Positions 1-9,372 of a DNA stretch of 64,000 nt are shown here, piece by piece. The DNA lies in the NCBI RefSeq assembly GCF_036226365.1, contig NZ_CP108462.1, positions 1,922,001-1,986,000 on the forward strand, in the 5' to 3' direction. Position numbers and translations under genes: made by a program. Source of the stretch: Streptomyces sp. NBC_01262. GTDB taxonomy: Bacteria; Actinomycetota; Actinomycetes; Streptomycetales; Streptomycetaceae. The notes under the pieces were generated by a model. The model made no database searches, was not told the origin of the DNA, and saw nothing but the letters and a program-made list of their open reading frames with translations. Every line of letters starts with the position of its first letter. The stretch's first letter is position 1.

Positions 1-553
1 GGCGCGGCCGAACGCGGCGCATGACGCGGTGGTGCGGCTGGAGCGGGCGGGCGTGCCGGTGCGGGTGATCACGCAGAACGTGGACGGGCTGCACCAGTTG
101 GCGGGGCTGACCGAGCGCAAGGTCCTGGAGCTGCACGGGACGGCGCGGGCGGTGGTGTGCACGAAGTGCCACCGGCGCTCGGCCATGGCGGAGGCGCTGG
201 AGCGGGTCGCGGCCGGGGAGGCCGATCCGGCGTGCCTGGCGTGCGGCGGGATCCTGAAGTCGGCGACGGTGATGTTCGGGCAGCGGCTGGACCCGGTGGT
301 GCTGGGGAAGGCGATGGCGGTGGCGAAGGGCTGCCAGATCATGATCGCCGTCGGTACGAGCCTGCGGGTGCAGCCCGCCGCCTCGCTGGCCGGGATCGCG
401 GCGGAGCACGGGGCGCGGCTGGTGATCGTCAACGCCGAGCCGACTCCGTACGACCCCATCGCCGATGAGGTCGTACGGGAGCCGATCGGCAGCGCCCTGC
501 CCGCGCTGCTGGACGGGATCGCCGCTACCAGCGGCCGTGCACCTGCGCCTTGA
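1..553 (+). CDS. Sir2-family NAD-dependent protein deacylase, 5' end outside window
   Basis: Open frame from base 2 to the TGA at 551-553 with no start, so the N-terminal NAD-binding part is missing. Visible hallmarks are ITQNVDGLHQLAG (catalytic His follows in ELHG), two zinc-binding Cys pairs (CTKC and CLAC) and GTSLRVQPAA of the Rossmann fold. The family removes acyl groups from lysine using NAD+, in the cytoplasm. The 3' end overlaps the convergent aldo/keto reductase by 29 nt. Family assignment is firm; substrate (acetyl, succinyl or other) cannot be told from this part. Confidence 0.93.
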   Translation, partial: ARPNAAHDAVVRLERAGVPVRVITQNVDGLHQLAGLTERKVLELHGTARAVVCTKCHRRSAMAEALERVAAGEADPACLACGGILKSATVMFGQRLDPVVLGKAMAVAKGCQIMIAVGTSLRVQPAASLAGIAAEHGARLVIVNAEPTPYDPIADEVVREPIGSALPALLDGIAATSGRAPAP

Positions 554-1508
554 TCCGCGTGTCGTACAGATCGCGCACCGCGTCGAGCGTGGCGTCCGTG
601 AGCGGCGGCAGCCCGGCGGCGGCCGCGTTCGCGCGGGCCTGCTCGACCGAGCGGGCGCCGGGGATGACGGAGGTGACGCCGGGCTGCTGGATGATCCAGC
701 GCAGGGCGGTCTGGGCGGGGGTGGCGCCGCCGGTGGCGAGGGCGGCGAATTCGCCGGCGGCTTCGAGGCCGGTGTCGTAGTCGACGCCGGAGAAGGTCTC
801 GCCCTGGTCGAAGGACTCGCCATGGCGGTTGTAGTTGCGGTGGTCGTCGGCGGCGAAGACGGTGTCCTTCGTGTACTTGCCGGTCAGCAGCCCGGAGGCG
901 AGCGGCACGCGCGCGATGATGCCGACGCCGGCCTTCTCCGCCGCCGGGAGGACCGCCTCAAGGGGCTTGAGGCGGAAGGGGTTGAGGATGATCTGCACGC
1001 TCGCCGTGCCGGGCCGGGCGATGGCGGTGAGCGCCTCCTCGCAGGTCTCGACGCTCACGGCGTACGCCGCGATGCGCTGCTCCGCGACAAGGGTGTCGAG
1101 GGCGTCGAAGACGGCGTCCGAGGAGTAGACCGCGGTCGGCGGGCAGTGCAGCTGGACCAGGTCCAGGGTGTCGACGCCGAGGTTGCGGCGCGAACGGTCG
1201 TTCCAGGCGCGGAAGTTGTCCAGGACGTAGTTCTCCGGGACCTGGGCCTGACGGCGGCCCATCTTCGTCGCGACGAGGATCCCGGCGTCCGGGCGCTCCG
1301 CCAGGTAGCGGCCGATCAGCTGCTCGCTGCGCCCGTCCCCGTACACGTCGGCGGTGTCGAAGAACGTGACGCCCTCCGCGACCGCCGCGTCGAGAACGGC
1401 GAGGGCGTCCTCCTCCCGTACGTCGCCCCAGTCGGCGCCCAGCTGCCAGGTGCCGAGTCCTACGACGGAGACCTCACGGCCGGTCCTGCCCAATACACGC
1501 TGTTCCAT
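525..1508 (-). CDS. Aldo/keto reductase
   Basis: 327 aa, a complete (alpha/beta)8 NADPH-dependent aldo/keto reductase of the YajO/IolS-like type. The catalytic tetrad is visible: Asp and Tyr in FFDTADVYGDGRSE, Lys in LVATKMG and His in VQLHCPP. The C-terminal cofactor region is SVIPGARSVEQARAN. It probably reduces aldehydes or ketones in the cytoplasm; the substrate is not predictable. It is convergent with the Sir2 gene and lies just downstream of the sigma-factor gene on the same strand (10-nt gap), so co-transcription with it is possible. Confidence 0.92.
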   Translation of the reverse strand: MEQRVLGRTGREVSVVGLGTWQLGADWGDVREEDALAVLDAAVAEGVTFFDTADVYGDGRSEQLIGRYLAERPDAGILVATKMGRRQAQVPENYVLDNFRAWNDRSRRNLGVDTLDLVQLHCPPTAVYSSDAVFDALDTLVAEQRIAAYAVSVETCEEALTAIARPGTASVQIILNPFRLKPLEAVLPAAEKAGVGIIARVPLASGLLTGKYTKDTVFAADDHRNYNRHGESFDQGETFSGVDYDTGLEAAGEFAALATGGATPAQTALRWIIQQPGVTSVIPGARSVEQARANAAAAGLPPLTDATLDAVRDLYDTRIKAQVHGRW

Positions 1509-1518
1509 GACGCTGATC

Positions 1519-3204
1519 CTATGAGGCCGTCACCTGCGAGAGCTGCGGCACGGTGCTCTGGTCGGCGGGCGCGGACCGGGTGAGGTACTGCGGTACGGGG
1601 GCGTCGTCGCCGCCGGTGTCGCGGACCAGGCCGTAGCGGAGCACGCCGGGTGGGCCGGTGTTGATGTCGGCGTTGACGTTGTCCCAGTTCATGACCTGGA
1701 TGGTGATGCCGTAGGCGACGGCGCTGGTCTCGTTCTGGTGGAGGGTGACCTCGCCGTCGACGTAGTAGTACTCGTTCTGCCACATCTGCTGGGCGCCCGC
1801 GGGCACCGAGAAGCCGGGCCACGCGCCGTGCTCGTCCATGCGCACGCCGCCGCCGGAGGCGACGTGGAACAGCTTGCCCTTCAGGCCGGTCCAGGTCGGC
1901 ATGGTGATGGTGCCCTTGCGGGTGGTGCTGAGCTGCCAGCGGACCCGGAAATAGCCCTGTCCCGTGAGGGTGACGGTGTTCCCGGCCCACTGCATGACGG
2001 CCATGTGGCCGGCGGAGTTGACCAGGGTGCCCTCGGGCCGCCTGGGCAGCGCGGCGGGCACGGCGTCCTTGGCGGGCGCGGTGTCGGCGAGGTCCACCAC
2101 GGTCCCGTACAGCGAGGAGGGCGACGGGGTGGGCGAGGGGCTGGGCGAGGCCTTCGCCGAAGCCGGGGCTGCCTGCGCATGCGTGGAAACCGCGGACGGC
2201 GAGGGCGCGGCGGCCGCGCGGGTCAGCGGCCGCCCGGCGCTGTGCGAGCTCTCGTACGCCACCACCGCGCCGCCCGCGGCGAGCGTGACGCCCGCCGTGA
2301 CCACCACGGCGGGCTTGAGCAGCACCTGCAGCAGCCCGGCCTTGGCCAGCCCCGCCTTGGCCAGCCCGGTGCCGGCGACGTGGGCGGCGGCCGCATGCGC
2401 GGCGGCGGCTCCCGGCAGCAGCTGCCAGGCGATGGCGAACCCCACGGGCAGCGGCACGAGGGCGAGCCCCACGAGCAGCCGCTCCGCCGGCACCAGGTCC
2501 GGCCGGGTGCCGCCGCAGTCCGGGCATGCTCGAGTGTGGCGTGCCAGCCGCTTGCGCCACAGGGGGGAGGGCCTGCCGTCCCACTCCAGGGTGAGCGAGG
2601 CCAGCTCGTAGCAGCGCGGCACGGCGTACAGCGCGCGCACGACCGAACGGGCGGCCTCCAACTGCGCCTTCAGACGCTGCACGCGCACGGCGGCATGCTG
2701 CGGGGTCAGCTCCAGCGCCGTCGCCAGCTCGCGGCGGGTCAGCTCGCCGGCGACCTCCAGCCACCACAGCGACAGCAGCTGCCGGTCGTCCTCGTCCAGC
2801 CAGCGGGTGGCCTCCGCGACCTCCTGCCGCTGCCCCTCCAGGTGCAGCCGCAAAATGGTGAGGTCGACGAAGTCCGCCCCCGGGTCGGCCCGGTCCCGTT
2901 CCTCGTCCAGTACGGCCAGGGCGGTGCCCCGCCGGTCCCTGGCGCGGTCGCGCACCTGGCGCATGGCTATCGCCACCAGCCAGGAGCGGAAGCTCTCCGG
3001 GTCGCGCAGGCCGTCCAGGCCGTTGACGGCGCGCAGCATGGTCTCCTGCACCACGTCGTCCACATCCAGGTGGCCGTCGAGCGCCCGGCCGACGATGTTG
3101 TAGACCAGCGGCAGATACGCGGCCACCAGCTCGTCCAGAGCCGCCGGTTCACCGGCCTGCGCAGCCGCGACCAGTTCGCTCCACTGCCGTATCTCCACGC
3201 GCAC
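1519..3204 (-). CDS. ECF-type sigma factor fused to zinc-finger, transmembrane and extracellular domains
   Basis: 561 aa from a GTG start. Residues ~7-95 are sigma region 2 (DVDDVVQETMLRAVNGLDGL) and ~135-190 region 4 with a helix-turn-helix. Residues ~195-235 hold an anti-sigma-like zinc motif, HTRACPDC, with an upstream Cys. Hydrophobic stretches at ~242-262 and ~298-316 can span the membrane, a Ser/Pro/Ala-rich linker runs to ~365, and a C-terminal beta-rich domain of ~195 residues (many Trp/Tyr) would lie outside the cell. ECF groups with fused C-terminal regulatory tails are known in Actinobacteria; here the tail plausibly tethers the sigma and senses an envelope signal. The target genes are unknown. 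Confidence 0.85.
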   Translation of the reverse strand: MRVEIRQWSELVAAAQAGEPAALDELVAAYLPLVYNIVGRALDGHLDVDDVVQETMLRAVNGLDGLRDPESFRSWLVAIAMRQVRDRARDRRGTALAVLDEERDRADPGADFVDLTILRLHLEGQRQEVAEATRWLDEDDRQLLSLWWLEVAGELTRRELATALELTPQHAAVRVQRLKAQLEAARSVVRALYAVPRCYELASLTLEWDGRPSPLWRKRLARHTRACPDCGGTRPDLVPAERLLVGLALVPLPVGFAIAWQLLPGAAAAHAAAAHVAGTGLAKAGLAKAGLLQVLLKPAVVVTAGVTLAAGGAVVAYESSHSAGRPLTRAAAAPSPSAVSTHAQAAPASAKASPSPSPTPSPSSLYGTVVDLADTAPAKDAVPAALPRRPEGTLVNSAGHMAVMQWAGNTVTLTGQGYFRVRWQLSTTRKGTITMPTWTGLKGKLFHVASGGGVRMDEHGAWPGFSVPAGAQQMWQNEYYYVDGEVTLHQNETSAVAYGITIQVMNWDNVNADINTGPPGVLRYGLVRDTGGDDAPVPQYLTRSAPADQSTVPQLSQVTAS

Positions 3205-3296
3205 TCCGCACTCCGCACCGTCGTCGGGCTCCGGCCCCCGCTCAGGAGACGCACGACGCCCGGACCGATAACACTAATCGGCCACCTGAGAAATCC

Positions 3297-3358
3297 GGTT
3301 GCCGGGCGAGGCGGCGGCCTGCTGCACTACCCGACGACACAACCCCCGGTCGGCAACC
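3297..3358 (+). promoter_or_regulatory. Long-range inverted repeat upstream of leader ORF
   Basis: GGTTGCCG at 3297-3304 is perfectly complementary to CGGCAACC at 3351-3358, with a 46-nt loop. It ends 14 nt before the strong Shine-Dalgarno of the small leader ORF that precedes the ribosomal-protection gene. It could be one arm of an attenuator or anti-attenuator; this is inference from position. Confidence 0.35.
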
Positions 3359-3384
3359 AATACCGGCAGACGAAGGAGACGGCA

Positions 3385-3498
3385 ATGCGCGAGGCGTCGA
3401 TGTCCATCCAGCAGAAGGGAATCGCCACCTACTCAGAGGACATGACACTCAGTGCGTACGCTCAACCTGGGAATCCTGGCCCACATCGACGCCGGTAA
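3385..3498 (+). CDS. Possible 37-aa leader peptide overlapping the ribosomal-protection gene
   Basis: ATG at 3385 is preceded by AAGGAG at 3373-3378 with a 6-nt spacer, one of the better ribosome-binding sites in the window. The frame reads 37 codons starting MREASMSIQQKG and ends PGPHRRR at 3496-3498, running 47 nt into the next gene in a different frame. Resistance genes of the Tet(M)/Tet(O) class are often controlled by leader-peptide attenuation, so a regulatory upstream ORF is plausible. The peptide is unlike anything I recognise, and coding is unproven. Confidence 0.4.
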   Translation: MREASMSIQQKGIATYSEDMTLSAYAQPGNPGPHRRR

Positions 3499-5425
3499 GA
3501 CCAGCCTGACCGAGCGGCTGCTGCACGCCGCCGGGGTCATCGACGAGATCGGCAGCGTCGATGACGGCAGCACCCAGACCGATTCTCTGGCGCTCGAACG
3601 GCAGCGCGGCATCACCATCAAGTCCGCCGTCGTCTCCTTCGCCATCGACGACACCACCGTCAACCTGATCGACACGCCCGGCCACCCGGACTTCATCGCC
3701 GAGGTGGAGCGGGTGCTCAGCGTGCTCGACGGCGCCGTGATGGTCGTCTCCGCCGTGGAGGGCGTCCAGGCGCAGACCCGGGTGCTCATGCGCGCGCTGC
3801 GCAGGCTGCGCATCCCGACTCTCGTCTTCGTCAACAAGATCGACCGCCGTGGCGCCCGGTACGAGGACTCCCTGCGCGGCATCGCCGAGAAGCTGGCCCC
3901 CGCCGCCATCGCGATGGGCACCGCCGACGGCCTGGGCACCAGCGGCGCCCGCTTCACGCCCTACGACCGCACCGACGCCGGGTTCACCGCGCGGCTGGCC
4001 GAGCTGCTCGCCGACCACGACGACGCGCTGCTCGCGGCGTACGTCGAGGACGACGGGGCCGTCCCGTACGACCGGCTGCGCGCCCAACTGGCGGCGCAGA
4101 CCGGGCGGGCGCTGGTGCATCCGGTGTACTTCGGCTCGGCGATCACGGGCGCGGGGGTGGACGCGCTGACCGCCGGCATCAGGGAGCTGCTGCCCGCGGC
4201 GCGGGGCGATGCGGACGGCCCGGTCTCGGGCACCGTCTTCAAGGTCGAGCGCGGGGCGGCCGGGGAGAAGATCGCGTACGTCCGGATGTTCTCGGGGACC
4301 GTACGGACCCGTGACCGGGTGCCCTTCGGCCAGGCAGGCGAAGGGGGCCGCGAGGGCAAGGTCACCGCGATCAGCGTCTTCGAGCACGGTTCGGCCGTCC
4401 GGAGCGCCTCGGTCGCCGCGGGCCGGATCGGCAGGCTCTGGGGGCTCGCCGACGTGCGGATCGGCGACCCGGTCGGCGAACCCCCGGCGCCCGCCGCGCC
4501 GCACGGGCACTTCGCCCCGCCGACCCTCGAAACGGTGGTCGTCCCCTCCGGACCGGCCGACCGGGGCGAACTGCACCTCGCGCTCACCCAGCTCGCGGAG
4601 CAGGACCCGCTGATCGACCTGCGGCAGGACGACATCCGCAAGGAGGTGTCCGTCTCGCTCTACGGCGAGGTGCAGAAGGAGGTCATCCAGGCGACGCTGG
4701 CCGACGACTTCGGCATCGACGTCACCTTCCGCGAGACCACGACCATCTGCGTCGAGCGGCCGGCCGGCAGCGGCTCGGCCTTCGAGATCATCGCCAAACC
4801 GCCCAATCCGTTTCTCGCCACCGTGGGGCTGCGGGTCGATCCCGCGCCCGTCGGCTCGGGGGTGGCCTTCGGGCTGGAGGTCGAGCTCGGATCGATGCCG
4901 TACGCGTTCTTCAAGGCGGTCGAGGAGACCGTACGGACCACCCTTCAGCAGGGCCTGCACGGCTGGCAGGTCCCCGACTGCACGGTCACCATGACGCACT
5001 CCGGCTACGACAGCGTGATGAGCACCGCCGGGGACTTCCGCAACCTGACGCCGCTGGTACTGATGGACGCCCTGCGGCGGGCCGGGACCACGGTCTGCGA
5101 GCCGGTGCACCGCTTCCGCGTCGACGGCATTGCCTCCGACGCCCTCGGATCGCTGCTGCCGCTGCTGGCGCGGCTGCGCGCCGTCCCGGGGGCGCCGGTC
5201 GCGCACGGTTCGTCGTCGTACACCCTGGAGGGGGACATCCCGGCGGCCCAGGTCCACGCGCTGCAGCTGCAACTGCCGACGCTGACCAGCGGCGAGGGCG
5301 TCCTGGAATCCGCCTTCGACCGCTATGAGCCGGTACGGGGCACGCCGCTGGACCGGCCGCGCACGGATCACGATCCGCTCAACCGCGACGAGTATCTACT
5401 GCGCGTGGTACGGCGGGTGGTATGA
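3452..5425 (+). CDS. Tetracycline-resistance-type ribosomal protection GTPase (Tet(M)/Otr(A) family)
   Basis: 657 aa, a translation-factor GTPase of the EF-G-like class that releases tetracycline from the ribosome. The G domain shows AHIDAGKTSL (G1), RGIT (G2), DTPGHPDF (G3) and NKID (G4), followed by EF-G domains II-V. The length matches Otr(A)/Tet(M) (about 640-660 aa) rather than EF-G (about 700), and QTDSLALERQRGITIKSA is typical of the protection proteins. The start chosen is GTG 3452 with GAGGA at 3436-3440; the nearby ATG 3442 is out of frame. No tetracycline biosynthetic genes are near, so this is probably a generic Streptomyces paralogue, possibly induced by translational stress. Confidence 0.9.
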   Translation: MRTLNLGILAHIDAGKTSLTERLLHAAGVIDEIGSVDDGSTQTDSLALERQRGITIKSAVVSFAIDDTTVNLIDTPGHPDFIAEVERVLSVLDGAVMVVSAVEGVQAQTRVLMRALRRLRIPTLVFVNKIDRRGARYEDSLRGIAEKLAPAAIAMGTADGLGTSGARFTPYDRTDAGFTARLAELLADHDDALLAAYVEDDGAVPYDRLRAQLAAQTGRALVHPVYFGSAITGAGVDALTAGIRELLPAARGDADGPVSGTVFKVERGAAGEKIAYVRMFSGTVRTRDRVPFGQAGEGGREGKVTAISVFEHGSAVRSASVAAGRIGRLWGLADVRIGDPVGEPPAPAAPHGHFAPPTLETVVVPSGPADRGELHLALTQLAEQDPLIDLRQDDIRKEVSVSLYGEVQKEVIQATLADDFGIDVTFRETTTICVERPAGSGSAFEIIAKPPNPFLATVGLRVDPAPVGSGVAFGLEVELGSMPYAFFKAVEETVRTTLQQGLHGWQVPDCTVTMTHSGYDSVMSTAGDFRNLTPLVLMDALRRAGTTVCEPVHRFRVDGIASDALGSLLPLLARLRAVPGAPVAHGSSSYTLEGDIPAAQVHALQLQLPTLTSGEGVLESAFDRYEPVRGTPLDRPRTDHDPLNRDEYLLRVVRRVV

Positions 5426-5434
5426 CTCGGCGGT

Positions 5435-6889
5435 ATGGACGACGGCATATCCCAGGGCACGTCGCACGGTCACCCGGCGGCGCGCGAGTGGCTGCTCATC
5501 GTGGCCATGACGGCGGTCGCCTGGCTGCCGTGGCTCCTCCTCGGCGGGGCGCTGATCGGTTCTGCGGTGGTGCTCGGCATCTGGAGACTGGCCGTCCCGC
5601 CCGTGGCGGTGGGGGTTTTCATCGGGATGGTCAAGGACCGCCGGGACGGCGCCCGGCTGCCGGGCAGGGTGGTGCGGCCGGGCGAGGAGCCCGAACTGAC
5701 CGAGCTGGTCAGGGATGTGGCCGAGCGGCTCGGGTTCCGGTCGCCGCTGCTGGTCCGGGTGGTGCCGGTGCCGCAGGCCGCGCTCGGACCGGCCAGAGTG
5801 TCGGGGGTGCGGGCCTTCGCGCTGGTGCTGGGGCTGCCGCTGCTGCGCGGGCTCAGCGCCGCGCAGCTGGCCGCCGTGATCGCGCACGAACTGGCCCACG
5901 AGCAGCATGTGAGCGACCGCCGCCGGGCGCGGCTCGCGGCCTCGCGGGAGGCCCTCGCGGACCGGCTCGACGGCCGCTTCCGCCCGCTGGCGCCGCTCGC
6001 CGCGCCGCTGTTGCGGGCCTCCCAGCGCCGCGCCTGGGAGCCCGAACTGGCCGCGGACGCCGACTCGGCCCGGGTCGCGGGCACCGCCGCCGCGCGCGGC
6101 GCCCTGGAGCGGACCGGGCCGCTGGACACGGCGTTCGAGGCGCTGGGCGGGCGGTGGCTGGCCGGCCTGGACGAGCAGAACGCCTATCCGGCGGATTTCT
6201 ACGAGGCCTTCGACGCCGCGTTCGAGGATCCGTACGTGGCGCGCCGGGCCGCGCGGGTGGCGGCCGAGTCCGACGCTCTGGACCCGTACGCGGCGGCGAG
6301 CCACCCGCCGTTCGCGCGGCGTGTTGCCGCGCTGCCCGACTTCGGCGGTGAGGGCTCCTACGGCGACGGGCCGGTGCCGCTGCGGGGCGCGAAGGAGATC
6401 GAGCGGTGGTGCGCCGCCGCTCTCGCCGGTCTCGACGGCGCCGACGACCTCAAGCCGGTCCGGATCCTGGCCACCGACCCGGAGCGGTACTTCCGGCCCG
6501 CCGGGGAGGATCTGGCGGAGCTGCTGGCCGTGACCCGCCGGGACTCCCGCGACGGGGCGCTGGCCGCCGCCGTGGACGCCGTCGCCGACGGAAGCTGGCC
6601 GCGCCTGGCCCGCCGCCTCGAACCCGGGCTGCGGTGGGTCCCGCCCGTCGCGCGCCCGGTCGCCGCCCGCGAGGCGGTGGCCGGCTGCGTCGGCCGGGTC
6701 CTCGGCGACGCCCTGCGCGACGCCGGCTGGGAGCACGCGGGGCGCTGGCTGGGCAGTGTGCTGGCCGCCCCGGACGGCACGACCGTGGTGGACGTCCACG
6801 ACGCCGTCGTCACCGCCCTGGACACCGGCGACCCCGGCCCCGTACGGGAGTTGCTCCAGGCGGCTGCCGGGACCGGGGTGGCGGCGTGA
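5435..6889 (+). CDS. M48-family zinc metalloprotease, membrane-anchored
   Basis: 484 aa. Two adjacent hydrophobic segments at residues ~18-66 anchor the N terminus. The zinc site is VIAHELAHEQH, with HELAH at 151-155, and a later acidic ligand is likely in ELAADADSARVAG. The order membrane segments, HExxH, ELxAD is that of M48 (HtpX/Ste24-like) peptidases, which act at the membrane in protein quality control. The C-terminal ~200 residues are not recognised. The gene begins 9 nt after the protection GTPase and its stop overlaps the next start (GTGA), so it is translationally coupled to the DUF3592 protein. Confidence 0.85.
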   Translation: MDDGISQGTSHGHPAAREWLLIVAMTAVAWLPWLLLGGALIGSAVVLGIWRLAVPPVAVGVFIGMVKDRRDGARLPGRVVRPGEEPELTELVRDVAERLGFRSPLLVRVVPVPQAALGPARVSGVRAFALVLGLPLLRGLSAAQLAAVIAHELAHEQHVSDRRRARLAASREALADRLDGRFRPLAPLAAPLLRASQRRAWEPELAADADSARVAGTAAARGALERTGPLDTAFEALGGRWLAGLDEQNAYPADFYEAFDAAFEDPYVARRAARVAAESDALDPYAAASHPPFARRVAALPDFGGEGSYGDGPVPLRGAKEIERWCAAALAGLDGADDLKPVRILATDPERYFRPAGEDLAELLAVTRRDSRDGALAAAVDAVADGSWPRLARRLEPGLRWVPPVARPVAAREAVAGCVGRVLGDALRDAGWEHAGRWLGSVLAAPDGTTVVDVHDAVVTALDTGDPGPVRELLQAAAGTGVAA

Positions 6890-7875
6890 AGCGGCTCCGG
6901 TCCCGGCCCGCACTGCGGGTCGCGGTGCTGGGAATGACCGCCGCAGTGCTGGGCTACACACTGTTCGCGGTCTGGCTGGGGGTGCACGCCTCCGCGTACG
7001 GCAGCGCCCGCGACCGCGCGACCGCGACCGCCGTCGGGCGGGTGATCGAGGACGGCATCGGCACCGAGGACGACATCCGGGTGCGGTGGACCGACAGCGC
7101 GGGCCGGCAGCACGTCCAGCGCTTCGGGGTCTACGACACGGACCGCTACACCAAGGGCGGCCGCTTCGACGTCGCGTACGACCCCGGGCAGGCGGATCCC
7201 CAGGGCTTTCCGGCCGACCCGGACGAGACCGGCGCCGAGGACGACCTCCAGGTGCCGATCATGCTCGCGGGTGTAGCGGTGGCCTTCTACCTCGGCCTCT
7301 GGGCCCGGCGCGGGCAGCGCTTCCGGCGGGTGGGGCGGCTGCCGGGCCGTCCGATGACCGCGGTGGTGCTCAGCGGTGCGGGGCGGATCCACGCGGCGCC
7401 GGGCTCCACGTTTCTGGCCCTGTCGGAAGTGGACCCGGCGGGGCCGGTGATCCGCTGCCAGCGCGTCATGTGGCATCCGGCCCTCGACCAGGTGTCCGGT
7501 CCGGTCCCGGTTACCGTGCACGGGAATCCGCGCAAGCGGCGGGCGGTCGTGGCCGAACTGCCGGACGGCAGCCGCCCGGTGCCGTTCGGCGTGCGGCGGC
7601 GCCGGGTCCCGCAACGGCTGATGCTGGACGAGCGGTCCACCATCCGGGCCGATCTGCGGGACGCCTTCATCCTGCCGGCCGGGGCCGAGCCGCTGCCCGC
7701 CGCCGACCGGTCCTGGTGGCGGCAGGGCGCGGTGATGGGCGGGGTGGGCGTGGCGATCGGAATCCTGATGACCTTCTGGGTGGGCGGCGCCACCCTCGTT
7801 GCGGCCGTCGCCTTCACCCTCGCAGGGGCGACGGTGTGCGTCAGCCTGTGGACGCTGAGCGGGCCGGAGCCGTGA
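6886..7875 (+). CDS. DUF3592-like membrane protein
   Basis: 329 aa from GTG 6886, overlapping the protease stop by 4 nt. One membrane helix lies at residues ~12-35, then an extracytoplasmic part with the DUF3592-like signature (VGRVIEDG, VRWTDSAGRQHVQRF, GGRFDVAYDPGQAD), a second helix at ~125-143, a soluble region, and two final helices near the C terminus. Function is unknown. Coupling to the M48 protease suggests a partner or adaptor, which is inference only. Confidence 0.75.
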   Translation: MKRLRSRPALRVAVLGMTAAVLGYTLFAVWLGVHASAYGSARDRATATAVGRVIEDGIGTEDDIRVRWTDSAGRQHVQRFGVYDTDRYTKGGRFDVAYDPGQADPQGFPADPDETGAEDDLQVPIMLAGVAVAFYLGLWARRGQRFRRVGRLPGRPMTAVVLSGAGRIHAAPGSTFLALSEVDPAGPVIRCQRVMWHPALDQVSGPVPVTVHGNPRKRRAVVAELPDGSRPVPFGVRRRRVPQRLMLDERSTIRADLRDAFILPAGAEPLPAADRSWWRQGAVMGGVGVAIGILMTFWVGGATLVAAVAFTLAGATVCVSLWTLSGPEP

Positions 7876-7953
7876 CCTCCGCTGAATCCAGCCCGTCCGG
7901 CGATTGAGGACAAGCGCAGTCGGCGGGCTGCGCAACCCGGCCAACCTTCGCGG

Positions 7954-9372
7954 TCATCGCGCCAGCGACCGCAGCACGGACCGTGCCGCGTGGTGCCCGG
8001 ACATGCCGTGGACGCCGGGGCCGGGCGGGGTGGCGGCGGAGCAGATGAACACGTCCGGGCGGGAGGTGGTGTACGGCACCACCTTCAGCTTCGGCCGGAA
8101 GGCGGCCTGGAGCCCGACGAAGGCGCCGCAGGCGATGTCGCCGCCCACGTAGTTCGCGTTGCGCGCGGCGAACTGCGCCGGGCCGGACACGGCACGCGCG
8201 AGCACGAGATCCCGGAAACCGGGCGCGAAGCGCTCGATCTGCCGCTCCACGGCCTCCGTGGCGTCGCCCTCCCAGCCGTTCGGCACATGTCCGTACGCCC
8301 ACAGGATGTGCTTGCCCTGCGGTGCGCGTGACGGATCCGCGACCGTCGGCTGGACGGTGATCAGGAACGGCGTGCGCGGCGCCCGGCCGCCGATCGCGCG
8401 GTTCAGCGCGTCGCCGATCTCCCCGTAGCTCGGGCCGATGTGGACCGTGCCGGCCCGCCGGACGTCCGGGGCCGTCCAGGGGACGGGCCCGTCGAGCGCG
8501 TAGTCGATCTTGAAGGCGGAGGGCCCGTAGCGGTAGCCGCGATAGGCGTCGCCGAGCCCGGCGATGCGCGCGAGCGCGGTCGGGGAGGTGTCGAAGACGT
8601 ACGCGCGCGCAGGCGGCAGTTCGTCCAGCTTGCGCACGGTCACCCCGGTGTGGATCGTCCCGCCGAGCTGCCGCAGGTACGAGCCGAGCGCGTCGGAGAT
8701 CGCCTGGGAGCCGCCGCGCGCGACGGGCCAGCCCCGGTCGTGCCCGGCGAGGGCGAACATCAGGGCCAGGGCGCCGGTGGTCGGCGCGGTGAGCGGCGCG
8801 ATGGCGTGCGCGGCGAGCCCGGCGAGCCAGCCGCGCGCCTTCGGGTCCCGGAAGAGCCGGGCGAGCAGCGCGGCGGGCGGCAGGCCGGTGAGCCCGAAGC
8901 GGACGAAGCGGTAGGGGTCGCGGGGCAGGCCGAGCCACTGCGGGCGCAGGAAGTCCGTCGCGATGGCGTTCCAGTGCCCGGTGAAGGGCGCGATGAGCCG
9001 CCGGTACGTGCCCGCGTCCCGCGCCCCGAAGGACGCCGCGGTCTCGCCGACGCTGCGGGCCAGCACGGCGGCCGTGCCGTCGTCGAAGGGGTGGGCCATC
9101 GGCAGCGGGGCGTGCAGCCACTTCAGGCCGTGGTCGGCCAGCGGCATCGCGTCGAAGGCGGGCGAGCCGATGCCGAAGGGGTGCGCGGCCGAGCACGGGT
9201 CGTGCCGGAAGCCGGGCAGCGTCAGCTCCTCGGTGCGGGCCCCGCCGCCGATGCCGTCGGCCGCCTCGTAGACCTCGACCGACAGCCCGGCCCGGGCCAG
9301 CTCCACGGCCGCGGTCAGCCCGTTCGGGCCCGCCCCGACGATGATCGCGTCCACCACATGCGCTCTGCTCAT
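7954..9372 (-). CDS. FAD-dependent oxidoreductase, phytoene-desaturase-like
   Basis: 472 aa. The N terminus has the Rossmann dinucleotide motif [18 protein letters not shown] followed by [17 protein letters not shown], typical of the NAD(P)/FAD-dependent carotenoid desaturase/isomerase-like (CrtI-type) group. The C terminus [15 protein letters not shown] is the second FAD-contacting signature of this group. No carotenoid genes are near, so the substrate is unknown. Its start overlaps the stop of the upstream inositol-phosphatase gene by 4 nt (ATGA), making a two-gene operon. Confidence 0.88.
   Translation of the reverse strand: MSRAHVVDAIIVGAGPNGLTAAVELARAGLSVEVYEAADGIGGGARTEELTLPGFRHDPCSAAHPFGIGSPAFDAMPLADHGLKWLHAPLPMAHPFDDGTAAVLARSVGETAASFGARDAGTYRRLIAPFTGHWNAIATDFLRPQWLGLPRDPYRFVRFGLTGLPPAALLARLFRDPKARGWLAGLAAHAIAPLTAPTTGALALMFALAGHDRGWPVARGGSQAISDALGSYLRQLGGTIHTGVTVRKLDELPPARAYVFDTSPTALARIAGLGDAYRGYRYGPSAFKIDYALDGPVPWTAPDVRRAGTVHIGPSYGEIGDALNRAIGGRAPRTPFLITVQPTVADPSRAPQGKHILWAYGHVPNGWEGDATEAVERQIERFAPGFRDLVLARAVSGPAQFAARNANYVGGDIACGAFVGLQAAFRPKLKVVPYTTSRPDVFICSAATPPGPGVHGMSGHHAARSVLRSLAR

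Noticed and set aside
3442..3498. ATG 3442 as start of the ribosomal-protection protein
   Set aside because: It is in a different frame from the GTPase and continues the leader ORF; GTG 3452 directly precedes the conserved RTLNLGILAHIDAGKT sequence.
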